Shown here: positions 55,886-64,000 of the stretch, piece after piece
Numbering within the stretch: the first letter of the stretch is position 1
How the letters are laid out: each line of letters opens with the position of its first letter
Origin: VXYL01 sp965199915
GTDB lineage: Bacteria; Pseudomonadota; Gammaproteobacteria; Pseudomonadales; Azotimanducaceae
NCBI GenBank assembly: GCA_965199915.1
Contig: OZ241348.1
Span: forward strand, 3,782,001 to 3,846,000
Length of the DNA: 64,000 bases
Direction of reading: 5' to 3'
Notes under the pieces: model-generated
Database searches by the model: none
What the model was told of the DNA's origin: nothing
Seen by the model: only the letters and a program-made list of their open reading frames with translations
Translations under genes and position numbers: made by a program

Positions 55886-56021
55886 ACGTCACCGCCCAAA
55901 AGAGGAGCGAATTATAAGTTGCGCCGCAACAGCGGGCTGCGCCGCAAACAGCCGGCTTGCGCCGCCACCGCTCAAGCGCTACCGCGTTCAGCGTTGCTGT
56001 CCAGCGAGTGTGCCGCCGTTG

Positions 56022-57323
56022 TCATTCGGGATCGCCCAGGTTGGATGGGTCAGCGCGTGCGCGATCATCTGGTCGGCGACGCCGCGAACCCGGCGCCAAG
56101 TTCTCCGGCGCGAACGGGTCGGCGGTGCGAGGGGGTTGCGGGGGCGCGTTCTCGTTCCGCTCGGTGGGGCGCGTTTCCGTTTCCGCCGCGCCCGGGACTT
56201 CAATGTTGTCCGGCGCGAAAATGCTGGGCGTCTCGGAAGGCCGGCGGATGCCGTCTTCTTGCGGCGCGGGAGGCGCCTCTTGGCGCTGGTGCGCTCGGCG
56301 CAGCGCCTCGATGCGCTCTTGCGCCCGCCGGCGCTTTTCCGCTTGCGCCGCCACCTTGCACTCCTCCACGCCCAAGGTGCCGGCGAAGTAGATAGTGCCG
56401 ATGCCCACGACGGAGATCAGCACGAACGCGGCCAACGCGGGGTTCAGGAACAACGCGGCTCGCGCCGCTCGGCTGCCGTTCTTCTTCTCTTGCCCCCGCT
56501 CTTGGCCGTGCGTCTCGCGGCGCTTCAGTATTTCGTAGGCGGCCGCCCCCGCGAGGGTGAGCGCGATGATGACCACCGCCAACGCGCTGATCGATGGATC
56601 GATGCCGTGGCGCACTTTGCTCGCCAGCACCGTGACCAGCGTTTCGCTGGTTAGACTGGTGAACACGGTGGTGTTGTAGTTCTCGAACGAGGCGAGGAAC
56701 GCCAACACGGCCGCCGAGCCGATGGCGGGCTTCAAGAACGGCAACAGCACCTTGCGAAACGACTGCGCGGGCGTTGCGCCGAGATCCCGCGCGGCCTCCT
56801 CTTGGGCGCTGTCGAAGCGCTGCAGGCGGGCGATGAAGATCAGCATGCAATAGGCCGAGACGAAGGTTGTCTGGCCGACGATGGTGAGAAAGACGCCGTT
56901 GTAGAACACGCTCTCCCCGCTCGCGCCGAACATGCGCCCCAGCCGGTCCCAGAAGACCAGCGTGGAAATGCCCAGCACCACGCCCGGGATGAGAATGGGC
57001 GAGATGGCGATGGTGTAGTACCACGGCCGCGCCCGGTCCGGAACCTGCGCCAGCAACAATGCGCCGGCCATGCCGACGGGCACCGCCAAGACCACGACCC
57101 CAATGCCGATCACAACGCTGTTGGCCAATCCGCGCATTAGCTTGGCGTCGGCGGCGAGCGCGCCGAACCATTCCACGGAGAAGCACTCGAAAGGCGTGAC
57201 GCGGGGGAACGCCGAACTGTTGAACGCGGTGACTCCCATGACCAACAGCGGTCCGAACAGATAGATGAAGAACAACCCGACGAACACCGCCAGGAAACAA
57301 CGGGCGACGTTGTTCGCGGTCAT
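56022..57323 (-). CDS. potC: PotC-like ABC permease with long C-terminal extension
   Basis: Second membrane subunit of a spermidine/putrescine-type ABC importer. Residues 1-270 are a standard PotC: six membrane segments and the coupling EAA motif EEAARDLGATPAQSFRKVLLP (about 175-195). After KRRETHGQ the protein does not end: another hydrophobic segment (FLNPALAAFVLISVVGIGTIYFAG, about 292-315), a charged helix rich in Arg/Glu/Ala, and a Pro-rich tail with two related motifs (IFAPDNIEVPG and PFAPENLAPG) bring it to 433 residues. PotC proteins usually end near 260-270. The ATG at 57323 overlaps the potB stop as ATGA. Function of the tail unknown. Confidence 0.85.
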   Translation of the reverse strand: MTANNVARCFLAVFVGLFFIYLFGPLLVMGVTAFNSSAFPRVTPFECFSVEWFGALAADAKLMRGLANSVVIGIGVVVLAVPVGMAGALLLAQVPDRARPWYYTIAISPILIPGVVLGISTLVFWDRLGRMFGASGESVFYNGVFLTIVGQTTFVSAYCMLIFIARLQRFDSAQEEAARDLGATPAQSFRKVLLPFLKPAIGSAAVLAFLASFENYNTTVFTSLTSETLVTVLASKVRHGIDPSISALAVVIIALTLAGAAAYEILKRRETHGQERGQEKKNGSRAARAALFLNPALAAFVLISVVGIGTIYFAGTLGVEECKVAAQAEKRRRAQERIEALRRAHQRQEAPPAPQEDGIRRPSETPSIFAPDNIEVPGAAETETRPTERNENAPPQPPRTADPFAPENLAPGSRRRRPDDRARADPSNLGDPE

Positions 57324-58231
57324 CTGCCGAGCTCGCTCAGACGCACCTTGAACGCGCGCATCGCCATCAAAACGAGCAGCACCGTGGACACGAGCAACAC
57401 GATGGCGTAGGCCGAGCCGCGCGGCCAGTTGTTGCCGGTGTTGAACCACTGGTAGATGATCTGCGTGAACCACAGGCTGCTCGGGCCGCCGAGAATCTGC
57501 GGCGCGGCCAAGGCGCCGGCGCTCAGCATGAAGACCATGGTGCAACCCGAACTGATGCCCGGCTTCGCATGCGGAATCACCACGCGCCAATGCACGCGCG
57601 GCGTGGAGGCGCCCATGTCGCGCGCCGCTTCCACTTGGTTTCCGTCCAAGCTCTCCATGGCGTTGTAGAGCGGGAAGATCATGAGCAGGACGAAAGCGTA
57701 GGCGAGGCCCCCGTAGAGGGCGACGTTGGCGCGGATGAAGTCCACCGGTTCTTGCACGAGACCGAGGAACAGCAGCGCGTCGTTGATGACGCCACTGTCA
57801 CCGAACAGGATGCGGAACGCGAAGGCGCGCAGGATCTCGTTGACCCAGAACGGCACGACCAAGGAAAGCACCAACAACCGCGCCCAGCCGCCGTAGGCGG
57901 ATTGCGCGAGCAGGTACGCGATCGGGTAGCACAGCGCCAAATCGAACGCGGTCACCAGCGCCGCCACCAACAAGGTGCGTGCGAACACGGAGAGGTCAAC
58001 CGTGTTGTAGCCGTCCTGCTCGCTGCCGCGGATCAGAAAAGCGTAGTGCTCCAACGTGTAGGTGTCTTGCGCGCCGCCTTGCTCGGCCGGCGGCAGATTG
58101 GGGCGAAAGGAAAAGTCCACCATCGCCAACTGCGGCAGCAATACCAAGAGCAGGACCCAAAACGCCGCCAACGCGAGCAGGCAGGCGCCGAGGCCGGCAC
58201 CGAAGCGGGAGAGCAAGGCGCGCGGCCACAT
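57320..58231 (-). CDS. potB: PotB-like ABC permease
   Basis: First permease subunit of a spermidine/putrescine-type importer. The 303-residue protein has six membrane segments and the EAA motif VEAARDMGASTPRVHWRVVIPHAKP near 195-220. It starts at ATG 58231 (a GTG is one codon earlier) and is followed by potC via ATGA overlap. With PotA, PotC and PotD it forms a complete transporter. Confidence 0.92.
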   Translation of the reverse strand: MWPRALLSRFGAGLGACLLALAAFWVLLLVLLPQLAMVDFSFRPNLPPAEQGGAQDTYTLEHYAFLIRGSEQDGYNTVDLSVFARTLLVAALVTAFDLALCYPIAYLLAQSAYGGWARLLVLSLVVPFWVNEILRAFAFRILFGDSGVINDALLFLGLVQEPVDFIRANVALYGGLAYAFVLLMIFPLYNAMESLDGNQVEAARDMGASTPRVHWRVVIPHAKPGISSGCTMVFMLSAGALAAPQILGGPSSLWFTQIIYQWFNTGNNWPRGSAYAIVLLVSTVLLVLMAMRAFKVRLSELGR

Positions 58232-58255
58232 CACCTTGTCACGTGCGCCTTGCGG

Positions 58256-59380
58256 TCAGCCGCTGGCCAACGGCCCGTCCGGCAGCGCCACGGAACGATC
58301 CGGCGAAAAACTCAACGTCACCTCGCCAGGCTTGGGCATCGGAGCGCGGGGCGCGGTTTCTTGCACGCCCCCGGGGGTGTTGACCCGCACCATGGTCACG
58401 CGCCGCCCGCCATCGGCGACATCAAGGAAGACTTGCCAAAAGCGGCCTTCGAACTCGATTGCCGCAACGGTGGCCGGGAAGATGTTCGGCCCGTCGGCGG
58501 CGGACGCGAACCGCAGCGACTCGGGGCGAACGAAAACAAACGCGGCGGCGCCAACGCGCAGATCGCCGCCGCCAGGCCCAACGCGACGGGCCCGAAGCGG
58601 GCCGACATCCGTCGTCACCGTTGCGTAGCGCTCGTCAAGATCCCGCACCCGGCCGCGAAAAGCGTTGTTTTCGCCAACGAAGGAGGCCACGAAGGCGGAC
58701 TCCGGCTCGTCGTACAGCGCGTTCCCGTCCGCGACTTGCTCGATGACGCCGCCGCGCATGACAGCCACTTGATCGGACATCGTGAGCGCTTCCCCTTGGT
58801 CGTGCGTGATGTAGACGAAGGTGATTCCCACCCGGCGTTGAATCGCCCGCAATTCCCGGCGCATGTGCTCGCGCAGTTTGAGGTCCAGCGCGGAAAGCGG
58901 TTCGTCGAGCAGCAACACGTCCGGTTCGGCGGCCAACGCCCGGGCGATGGCCACCCGTTGGCGTTGACCGCCGGAAAGCTCGTCGCACATCCGATCGCCT
59001 TGACCGGGAAGCGCGATGAGTTCAAGAAGCTCGTCGGCGCGCTTGCGTCGCGCGGTTCGACTCGCGCCGCGAACTTCGAGGGCGAAAGAGATGTTCTCCC
59101 AGACCTTCATCAGCGGAAACAGCGCCAGGTTCTGGAACACGAGCGCCGTGGGCCGCTTGTTCGGTCCGATGCCGGCCATGTTCTTGCCGCCAATGCGAAT
59201 CTCGCCCGCGGAAGGCTGAACGAAACCGGAAATCGCGCGCAGCAAAGTGGTCTTGCCACAACCGGATGGGCCGAGAAAACTAAAGAATGTGCCTTCGGCG
59301 ATGTGTACCCGCGCATCGCGCACGGCCACAAAGTCGCCGAAGCGCACGCTCACGTCATCGAGATCGACCGCCGCCGTCAT
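58256..59380 (-). CDS. potA: PotA-like ABC transporter ATPase
   Basis: ATP-binding subunit of the spermidine/putrescine-type transporter. The 374-residue protein has Walker A GPSGCGKTTLL, the signature LSGGQRQRVAIARALA, Walker B VLLLDEPLSALD, the switch THDQGEAL and a C-terminal TOBE-like regulatory domain (about 250-370). Start ATG at 59380. It is 24 bases upstream of potB and 49 bases after potD. Confidence 0.94.
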   Translation of the reverse strand: MTAAVDLDDVSVRFGDFVAVRDARVHIAEGTFFSFLGPSGCGKTTLLRAISGFVQPSAGEIRIGGKNMAGIGPNKRPTALVFQNLALFPLMKVWENISFALEVRGASRTARRKRADELLELIALPGQGDRMCDELSGGQRQRVAIARALAAEPDVLLLDEPLSALDLKLREHMRRELRAIQRRVGITFVYITHDQGEALTMSDQVAVMRGGVIEQVADGNALYDEPESAFVASFVGENNAFRGRVRDLDERYATVTTDVGPLRARRVGPGGGDLRVGAAAFVFVRPESLRFASAADGPNIFPATVAAIEFEGRFWQVFLDVADGGRRVTMVRVNTPGGVQETAPRAPMPKPGEVTLSFSPDRSVALPDGPLASG

Positions 59381-59429
59381 CGCCGCGAGTCGCTTCGCCC
59401 GGCCGCGGCGCGTTGCGCGAGCACCCGCA

Positions 59430-60623
59430 TCAGGCGTGGACGAACTCGTTGCGCAGCTCGGTGCGGGCGTCCGCGTACCACTGGGGTTCGCGCGGCCATT
59501 GCCAAAGGTTGGCGAGCGCGTCGCCCGGATAAACGGACGCGAACACCTCGGCGTAGCGGTCGCTTGCGTGCGCGTTGGCGCCGCGCACCGCCGAGTTGTA
59601 GCCGTGTCCGCCGCCCCAGTCGCCGTCCTTGCCGCCATCAATGGCCTTGCCGGCGATTTCCGGACGCAGGCAGTAGTCGATGAAAGCGTAGGCCGCGTCC
59701 ACGTTTTGCGCGGCGCGGGAAAGGGCCACGCCGTCCACCCAGGCGAGGGCTCCTTCCACCGGCGCGCGGTACTGCACGGGCTCCCCGCTTTGCATGAGTT
59801 TGATCGGCGGGCCGTCCCACGTCTGACCGACGACCACGCCCTCGTTGAGCAAGCCGTTCTTCTGCGCGTCCGCGTCGTTCCAGAAGAGCTTCACCTGTTC
59901 TTTCCGCGCGATGCAAAAGTCCGCGACCTTGCGCCATGTCGCGCGCATGGCGGGCAAGTTCTCGTAAGCCGCCCGCATGGCGCCGGCCTTGAGTTCGCCG
60001 ATGGCCTCCAAGTGCAGCCCGGCGGCCAACATGCCCGAGTGCGGACGCATCATCGTTTTGCCGCGCACATCCGGGCGCCAGAGGTCGCCGTAACTCGGCA
60101 ACCCGTCGCTGCGCGGCGGCAGCCACAGGTCCGTGCGCCAAGCGATTCCCTCCGTGCCCCACACCAGCGGCAGCCAATGCGCGCCTTCGCCATTGAAGTT
60201 CCACTCGGTCTCGCCGATTCGGCGCATGGCCGGATTGGCGTTGGAAACGTTCTTCAGGCGCGTGAAGTCCAAAGGTTGCAGCAGGCCGAGTTCCGCCCAT
60301 TGCGGCGAACGCATGTTCGTGGGGCTCACCAAGTCGACGCCGCGCCCGCGCGTCGCCTTCATCTTGGCGATGATCTCCTCGTTGGATCCGATGCCGGTGA
60401 CGTTGACTGCGATGCCGGTGTCGGCTTGAAACGCCGCCAGCATCCCCGGCGGCAGATAATCCGACCAGAAGAGCAGGTTCAACGTCCGCGTCTGGCGCGC
60501 CCGGGCCGGAGCGCCGAGGAGCCAAGGGGCCGCAGCTGTGGCGACGCCAAGCCGCGCGAGCAGGGCGCGGCGGGTGGTTCGCGCTTTGGCGGTGGTTCTG
60601 TGCGTCAAGCGGTTGGCCCCCAT
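59430..60623 (-). CDS. potD: PotD-like substrate-binding protein with Tat signal
   Basis: Periplasmic binding protein of the transporter. The 397-residue protein begins with a twin-arginine signal (RTTRRALLARLGVATAAAPWL), so it probably folds before export. The mature part is a PotD/F-like fold: LNLLFWSDYLPPGMLAAFQADTGIAV, TEWNFNGEGAHWLPLVWGTEG and the C-terminal AYAFIDYCLRPEIAGK. Polyamine binding is likely by family but not proven; residues were not compared individually. It is the first gene of the operon. ATG at 60623. Confidence 0.9.
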   Translation of the reverse strand: MGANRLTHRTTAKARTTRRALLARLGVATAAAPWLLGAPARARQTRTLNLLFWSDYLPPGMLAAFQADTGIAVNVTGIGSNEEIIAKMKATRGRGVDLVSPTNMRSPQWAELGLLQPLDFTRLKNVSNANPAMRRIGETEWNFNGEGAHWLPLVWGTEGIAWRTDLWLPPRSDGLPSYGDLWRPDVRGKTMMRPHSGMLAAGLHLEAIGELKAGAMRAAYENLPAMRATWRKVADFCIARKEQVKLFWNDADAQKNGLLNEGVVVGQTWDGPPIKLMQSGEPVQYRAPVEGALAWVDGVALSRAAQNVDAAYAFIDYCLRPEIAGKAIDGGKDGDWGGGHGYNSAVRGANAHASDRYAEVFASVYPGDALANLWQWPREPQWYADARTELRNEFVHA

Positions 60624-60711
60624 GTTCCGGATGCGCCACCGGCACGGTAGCAAAACTCGCTCGCCATGACCAACGCCGAAGGGCGACCAAGGCGGCTTGT
60701 TCATTGCCCTG

Positions 60712-61341
60712 CTACGGACGCAGTTCCAACACCTCGCCGCTCGTGCGCGACGGCTCCACCGCATACCACTCCCGCAACGTCGTGCGTCGGCCGTTCTTGG
60801 CGCAGCGGTCGGCGAGCTCGTAAAACGTCGGGCGGCCGGGGTCGGCGATGACCACGCGCTGCACGCCGGCGGCGAGCGCCCGCACCGACAGCTCGAACAG
60901 CGGCTTGACCATGCGCTCCCAGAAACAAATGTCCGAGCCGATCAACGCATGCTCCTCGGCCAGGCGGCCGACCTCCAAGGCGCCGAAATCCGCTTGCATT
61001 GGAACAACCTTGACGTCGTTGAGGGCCGCGGTGACCTCCAGATACGGAAAGACGTTCTTGTCCAAATCCACGCCGGTGACTTTCGCCTTGAAGCGGCGGG
61101 CGCAGAACACCGCGCCAGGCCCCCAGCCGCAGCCAAGTTCCATCACGCGGGCATGCGCGCGCACCGGGTTGTGCAGCAGGTAGTCCATGAGCAGAAAACT
61201 CGCTCGCCACGCCTTGTTGCCGTGCGTGGACGGCTCGTAGACGCGCTTCAGGCGGCGGATGATGCGGTGCTGCGAAGTGAGCAGGTAGACGCCGTAGGCA
61301 CGGTAGATGTGCTCCTCGGGCAAGCGTTCCAACTCGGGCAT
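60712..61341 (-). CDS. SAM-dependent methyltransferase (class I)
   Basis: A 209-residue class I methyltransferase with motif I VMELGCGWGPGA (about residues 66-77), the acidic loop VTGVDLDKN and the motif GSDICFWERMV. It sits upstream of potD on the same strand (88 bases) and may share its transcript. The substrate is not apparent; the sequence ends ADPGRPTFYELADRCAKNGRRTTLREWY, as in some N-methyltransferases annotated as nicotinamide N-methyltransferase-like. Start ATG at 61341. Confidence 0.84.
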   Translation of the reverse strand: MPELERLPEEHIYRAYGVYLLTSQHRIIRRLKRVYEPSTHGNKAWRASFLLMDYLLHNPVRAHARVMELGCGWGPGAVFCARRFKAKVTGVDLDKNVFPYLEVTAALNDVKVVPMQADFGALEVGRLAEEHALIGSDICFWERMVKPLFELSVRALAAGVQRVVIADPGRPTFYELADRCAKNGRRTTLREWYAVEPSRTSGEVLELRP

Positions 61342-61451
61342 GGGAAGACCGGGTTTGCTAGAGGGCCAATATTAGCCCCTCCGGCTGCTCGCATGGGAGA
61401 GGGAGAGGAAGCCGCGGGCGTTGGTCAAGCGTCGGCGAGCGAGCGGCGGCG

Positions 61452-61499
61452 TGTTGGGAGCACATGATCTGTCCGGTTTTATCGTCTTCGCGACCAACA
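61452..61499. mobile_element. 48-bp remnant with ISNCY-like ends
   Basis: TGTTGGGAGCACATGATCTG at 61452 matches the left end of the element at 31.86 kb almost exactly, continuing to GTCCGGTTTT, and CCAACA at 61494-61499 mirrors the other end. Nothing else of the IS remains. A 14-bp direct repeat ATCGTCTTCGCGAC (61481-61494 and 61501-61514) straddles the right edge. Confidence 0.68.
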
Positions 61500-61570
61500 C
61501 ATCGTCTTCGCGACACTTGACAACGGCCCTCCGTCGTCCCGACAATGCGCGCCGCTGGTCGCTGAAAGGG

Positions 61571-61647
61571 GGCTGCGTAGCTCAGTTGGTTAGAGCACAG
61601 CATTCATAATGCTGGGGTCGTCGGTTCGAGCCCGACCGCAGCTACCA
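61571..61647 (+). tRNA. tRNA-Met (CAT)
   Basis: GGCTGCGTAGCTCAGTTGGT starts the tRNA at 61571, with anticodon loop TTCATAA between CAGCA/TGCTG stems (anticodon CAT), T-arm GTCGGTTCGAGCCCGAC and an encoded CCA end at 61645-61647. The acceptor begins with a G-T pair. Elongator methionine is favoured; a lysidine-modified isoleucine tRNA cannot be ruled out without comparison. Confidence 0.92.
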
Positions 61648-61669
61648 ATCCGCCAAGCCTTACCTGCAA

Positions 61670-62137
61670 GTGAGCGGCCCGCAAACCATCGGCGAGGAAT
61701 CGGCGCGCTTTCTGCGCCGCCGCGTCAGGGACATGCTGGCACCGGCGCGCCCCACCGGCAAGCTGATCGCCGAGAACATCGCCTTCGGCGCCGCCGTGCT
61801 CGGCGCAGGGCATGTGGAGCTGGTGGAAAAGGACGGCTGGTGGTTCGTGGCGAGCGACTTCAACTGGCTCGCGGCTTCCACGGCTCACCAGCGCGAAGGC
61901 GAGCTGTTCGAGAGGATGCTGCCGTTCCCGGAGCAATCCAGCACCGGCCACCGGGCGGAGATCTACGTTGCCTTGTTCGCAGCCGAGGCGTACTACCGCG
62001 TCGGCGGGCAGGTGGTGTGGATTCACGGCGACCGTGCCGCCTTGGCGGATGCGCCGCTTCCGGATGCCGGCGCCACGCCGCCGTGGTGCGCCAACGTGAT
62101 CGGATTCCAGATGCCGGCCCGTCCTCTTTCTCCATGA
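61670..62137 (+). CDS. Protein of unknown function
   Basis: A 155-residue protein, start GTG at 61670, 22 bases after the tRNA, ending just before the ychF stop. It has segments VELVEKDGWWFVASDFNWLAAS and HRAEIYVALFAAEAYYRVGGQVVWIHGD, typical alternating hydrophobic and charged composition, and no signal peptide or motif that I recognise. A shorter start at the ATG 61733 is possible. No functional clue. Confidence 0.6.
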   Translation: MSGPQTIGEESARFLRRRVRDMLAPARPTGKLIAENIAFGAAVLGAGHVELVEKDGWWFVASDFNWLAASTAHQREGELFERMLPFPEQSSTGHRAEIYVALFAAEAYYRVGGQVVWIHGDRAALADAPLPDAGATPPWCANVIGFQMPARPLSP

Positions 62138-62143
62138 GTGACG

Positions 62144-63235
62144 TCACACGTTGAAGCGGAAGTGAACCACGTCGCCGTCTCGCACGGCGTAGCCTCTGCC
62201 TTCCAGCCGCCGCTTGCCGGCGTCCTTGGCGCCGGCCTCGCCGCCGTGCGCCACGAAGTCCTCGTAACCGATCACCTCGGCGCGAATGAAGCCGCGCTCG
62301 AAGTCCGTGTGGATGACGCCGGCCGCTTGCGGCGCCAAGGTGCCCACCGGCACCGTCCACGCCCGCGCCTCTTTCGGCCCGGCGGTGAAGAAGTGGTGCC
62401 GGCCCAAGAGCCGATAGCCGGCGTACACCACGCGGTTCAAGCCCGGCGCTTGCCAACCCAGCTCGGCGAGGAGCTCGTCGCGGTCCGCGTCTTGCAGCTC
62501 GCTGAGCTCGGCTTCCGTCTTGGCGCACACCGGCACCACCACGGCGCCTTGGTCCGCGGCCAACGCCTGCACCGCCGCCAACAAGGGATTGTCCGCAAAG
62601 CCCTCCTCGGCGACGTTGGCCACGAACATCACCGGCTTGGCGGTGAGGAAGTTGCAGTCGCCGAGCGCCGCCATCTCGCCCGGGTCGAGGCCGAGCGCGC
62701 GCACCGGCCGGCCAGCGTCCAGCCCCTTCACCACGCGCTCCAGCACGTCCACCAACGCCCGCGCCTCGTTGCCGCCGGCGTTGGCGACGCGCCGGTTGCG
62801 CCTGAGCACCCGCTCGGCGGTGTCCAGGTCCGCCAGCGCGAGCTCGGTGTCGATCACGCCGATGTCGTCGCCCGGCGAGAGGGGGCCCGAAACGTGCGTC
62901 ACCGCGTCGTCCGCAAAGCAGCGCACCACATGGGCGATGGCGTCGGTCTCGCGGATGTGCGCCAGGAACTGATTGCCCAGCCCTTCGCCTTGGGAGGCGC
63001 CCGCCACCAATCCCGCGATGTCCACGAACTCCATTCGGCTGGGCACCACCCGCGCCGGCTTCGCGATCTCCGCGATGCGCTGCAAGCGCGGATCCGGCAC
63101 CGGCACCACACCGGTGTTCGGTTCGATGGTGCAGAACGGAAAGTTCTCCGCGCTAACGCCAGAGCGCGTGAGGGCGTTGAACAAGGTGGATTTGCCGACG
63201 TTCGGCAGCCCCACGATGCCGCACTTGAACCCCAT
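62144..63235 (-). CDS. ychF: Redox-regulated ATPase YchF
   Basis: YchF/Ola1 is a universally conserved P-loop NTPase that prefers ATP and influences stress tolerance and translation. The 363-residue protein starts GFKCGIVGLPNVGKSTLFNALT with the G1 motif, has DIAGLV in G3, and ends with the TGS domain (VIHTDFERGFIRAEVIGYEDFVAHGG). It follows pth in the common pth-ychF order, separated by 10 bases. Confidence 0.96.
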   Translation of the reverse strand: MGFKCGIVGLPNVGKSTLFNALTRSGVSAENFPFCTIEPNTGVVPVPDPRLQRIAEIAKPARVVPSRMEFVDIAGLVAGASQGEGLGNQFLAHIRETDAIAHVVRCFADDAVTHVSGPLSPGDDIGVIDTELALADLDTAERVLRRNRRVANAGGNEARALVDVLERVVKGLDAGRPVRALGLDPGEMAALGDCNFLTAKPVMFVANVAEEGFADNPLLAAVQALAADQGAVVVPVCAKTEAELSELQDADRDELLAELGWQAPGLNRVVYAGYRLLGRHHFFTAGPKEARAWTVPVGTLAPQAAGVIHTDFERGFIRAEVIGYEDFVAHGGEAGAKDAGKRRLEGRGYAVRDGDVVHFRFNV

Positions 63236-63245
63236 CAGCGCACCT

Positions 63246-63860
63246 TCATGACGAGCGGGGCGCTGCCACCGAAGCAGTCGGTCTCGGCGCGTGAAACAGG
63301 TTCATCGCGCGGTCCAAGTCGCCATCGAGCACCAAGGCAAGCACCTCGTCGTCCAGCCGCGCCGCGCGCTCGGCCGCGGTCCGCTCTGCGGCCGGCATGG
63401 CCGCGCCGGTCAGGTAGGCAACCATCGCCGCCGGGTCGCCGGGGTGTCCGACGCCGATACGCAAGCGCGCAAAGCCGCGCGCGTTGCCGAGCGAAGCAAT
63501 GACGCTCTTGAGCCCGTTGTGGCCGTTGTGGCCGCCGCCGCCGCGCAAACGGCACACGCCGGGCGGGAAGGCCACTTCGTCGTAGGCGACGAGAATCTCC
63601 TCCGGCGCGATCTTGTGGAACCGCGCCAGCCCGCCCACGGCCTCGCCGGAGAGGTTCACATAGGTGGTGGGGTAGAGCAGCCGCACATCGCGGCCCAAGA
63701 CATCGCCGCGCCCGCACAGCCCCTTGAACTTGCGCTGTTCGCGCAACGGCACGCCGAACCGCGCCGCCAGCCCCTCAAGCCAAGACGCGCCGATGTTGTG
63801 CCGCGTGCGGGCGTAGCGTGCGCCCGGATTGCCCAGCCCGACGAGAAGACGTATCGCCAT
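63246..63860 (-). CDS. pth: Peptidyl-tRNA hydrolase
   Basis: Pth cleaves peptidyl-tRNA released during translation. The 204-residue protein has VGLGNPGARYARTRHNIG with the catalytic His, PTTYVNLSG, the Asp-bearing LVAYDEV and GGGGHNGHNGLKS. Start ATG at 63860. It lies downstream of rplY with a 34-base gap and upstream of ychF. Confidence 0.96.
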   Translation of the reverse strand: MAIRLLVGLGNPGARYARTRHNIGASWLEGLAARFGVPLREQRKFKGLCGRGDVLGRDVRLLYPTTYVNLSGEAVGGLARFHKIAPEEILVAYDEVAFPPGVCRLRGGGGHNGHNGLKSVIASLGNARGFARLRIGVGHPGDPAAMVAYLTGAAMPAAERTAAERAARLDDEVLALVLDGDLDRAMNLFHAPRPTASVAAPRSS

Positions 63861-63894
63861 GTGGTTGCCCCATGCGTCCGGCGACGATCACGGT

Positions 63895-64000
63895 TTAAGA
63901 CGCTGCGTCGGTTTCCGCGGCGGGGCGCTCCGCGGAATTCTCTTCCTCGGCGGCTTCCGCGCCCCCGCGGCGCGCGGACACGCCCACCACCGGGGTGTCG
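63895..64000 (-). CDS. rplY: 50S ribosomal protein L25/CTC, C-terminal end (partial)
   Basis: The last 35 codons of a leftward gene cut by the window end. The product ends DTPVVGVSARRGGAEAAEEE...TDAAS, an acidic tail after a VVGVSA strand as in the CTC/TL5 form of ribosomal protein L25. The rplY-pth-ychF order supports the assignment, which is otherwise based on a short tail. Confidence 0.75.
   Translation of the reverse strand, partial: DTPVVGVSARRGGAEAAEEENSAERPAAETDAAS

Overview
The window is uniformly GC-rich, densely coded, bacterial chromosomal DNA. Several gene orders point to a gammaproteobacterium: rplY-pth-ychF at the right end, dksA followed by gluQ, a ccoNOQP cytochrome cbb3 operon, creD and potABCD. 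Family assignments come from protein motifs read by eye. The lineage is inference. Fragmented genes, four insertion sequences, Uma2 and AAA/PD-(D/E)XK proteins and two phytanoyl-CoA dioxygenases would fit an uncultured, perhaps host-associated, marine lineage, but nothing here proves that.

Layout, left to right. (1) 1-1.6 kb: a complete ISKra4-type element. (2) 1.7-5.4 kb: a minus-strand operon, yip1-like gene then ccoN-ccoO-ccoQ-ccoP, tightly coupled by ATGA overlaps. (3) 5.4-8.5 kb, plus strand: a phytanoyl-CoA dioxygenase and an AAA-ATPase/PD-(D/E)XK protein. (4) 8.5-12.1 kb: iorBA (molybdenum hydroxylase) behind a junction where the C-terminus of a DUF1932 dehydrogenase meets the N-terminus of an unrelated ATPase. 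(5) 12.1-22.2 kb, minus strand: gcdH, pyrF, a second phytanoyl-CoA dioxygenase, a small unknown, acnA, and a DinG-like helicase overlapping a VRR-NUC nuclease. (6) 22.4-25.6 kb, plus strand: cinA-like, SDR-like, dksA, gluQ. (7) 25.7-31.7 kb, minus strand: a coenzyme F420 cluster (cofC, cofD, cofE, npdG) with a VanZ-like membrane protein and a large protein of aspartate/glycine-rich repeats.

(8) 31.86-35.59 kb: three nested insertion sequences. An ISNCY/IS1202-like element is interrupted by an IS4-family element, itself interrupted by an IS5-family element; each retains ends and a target duplication. (9) 35.8-45.5 kb: a LuxR-type regulator without its DNA-binding domain, cytochrome c', Uma2, CreD, a pyrrolidone-peptidase homologue lacking the catalytic Cys, an ankyrin-type protein, a glycosyltransferase, a DUF547 protein and a glutaminyl cyclase. 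(10) 45.5-54.5 kb: a SEC-C protein, an M28 peptidase gene broken by two internal deletions, an RND pump with its adaptor, and tRNA-Gly. (11) 54.5-61.4 kb, minus strand: a small unknown with a luciferase-like oxidoreductase, a polyamine-type ABC transporter whose PotC-like subunit has a 160-residue extra tail, and a methyltransferase. (12) 61.4-64 kb: a 48-bp IS remnant, tRNA-Met, an unknown gene, ychF, pth and the 3' end of rplY.

How parts may work together: NpdG links NADPH to F420, and the luciferase-like oxidoreductase 26 kb away is a conceivable but unproven F420 user. FO synthase (cofG/H or fbiC) is not in the window. Stop-start overlaps of ATGA, GTGA or TTGA recur in at least ten gene pairs and helped fix starts. 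No CRISPR array, phage module or replication origin was seen.
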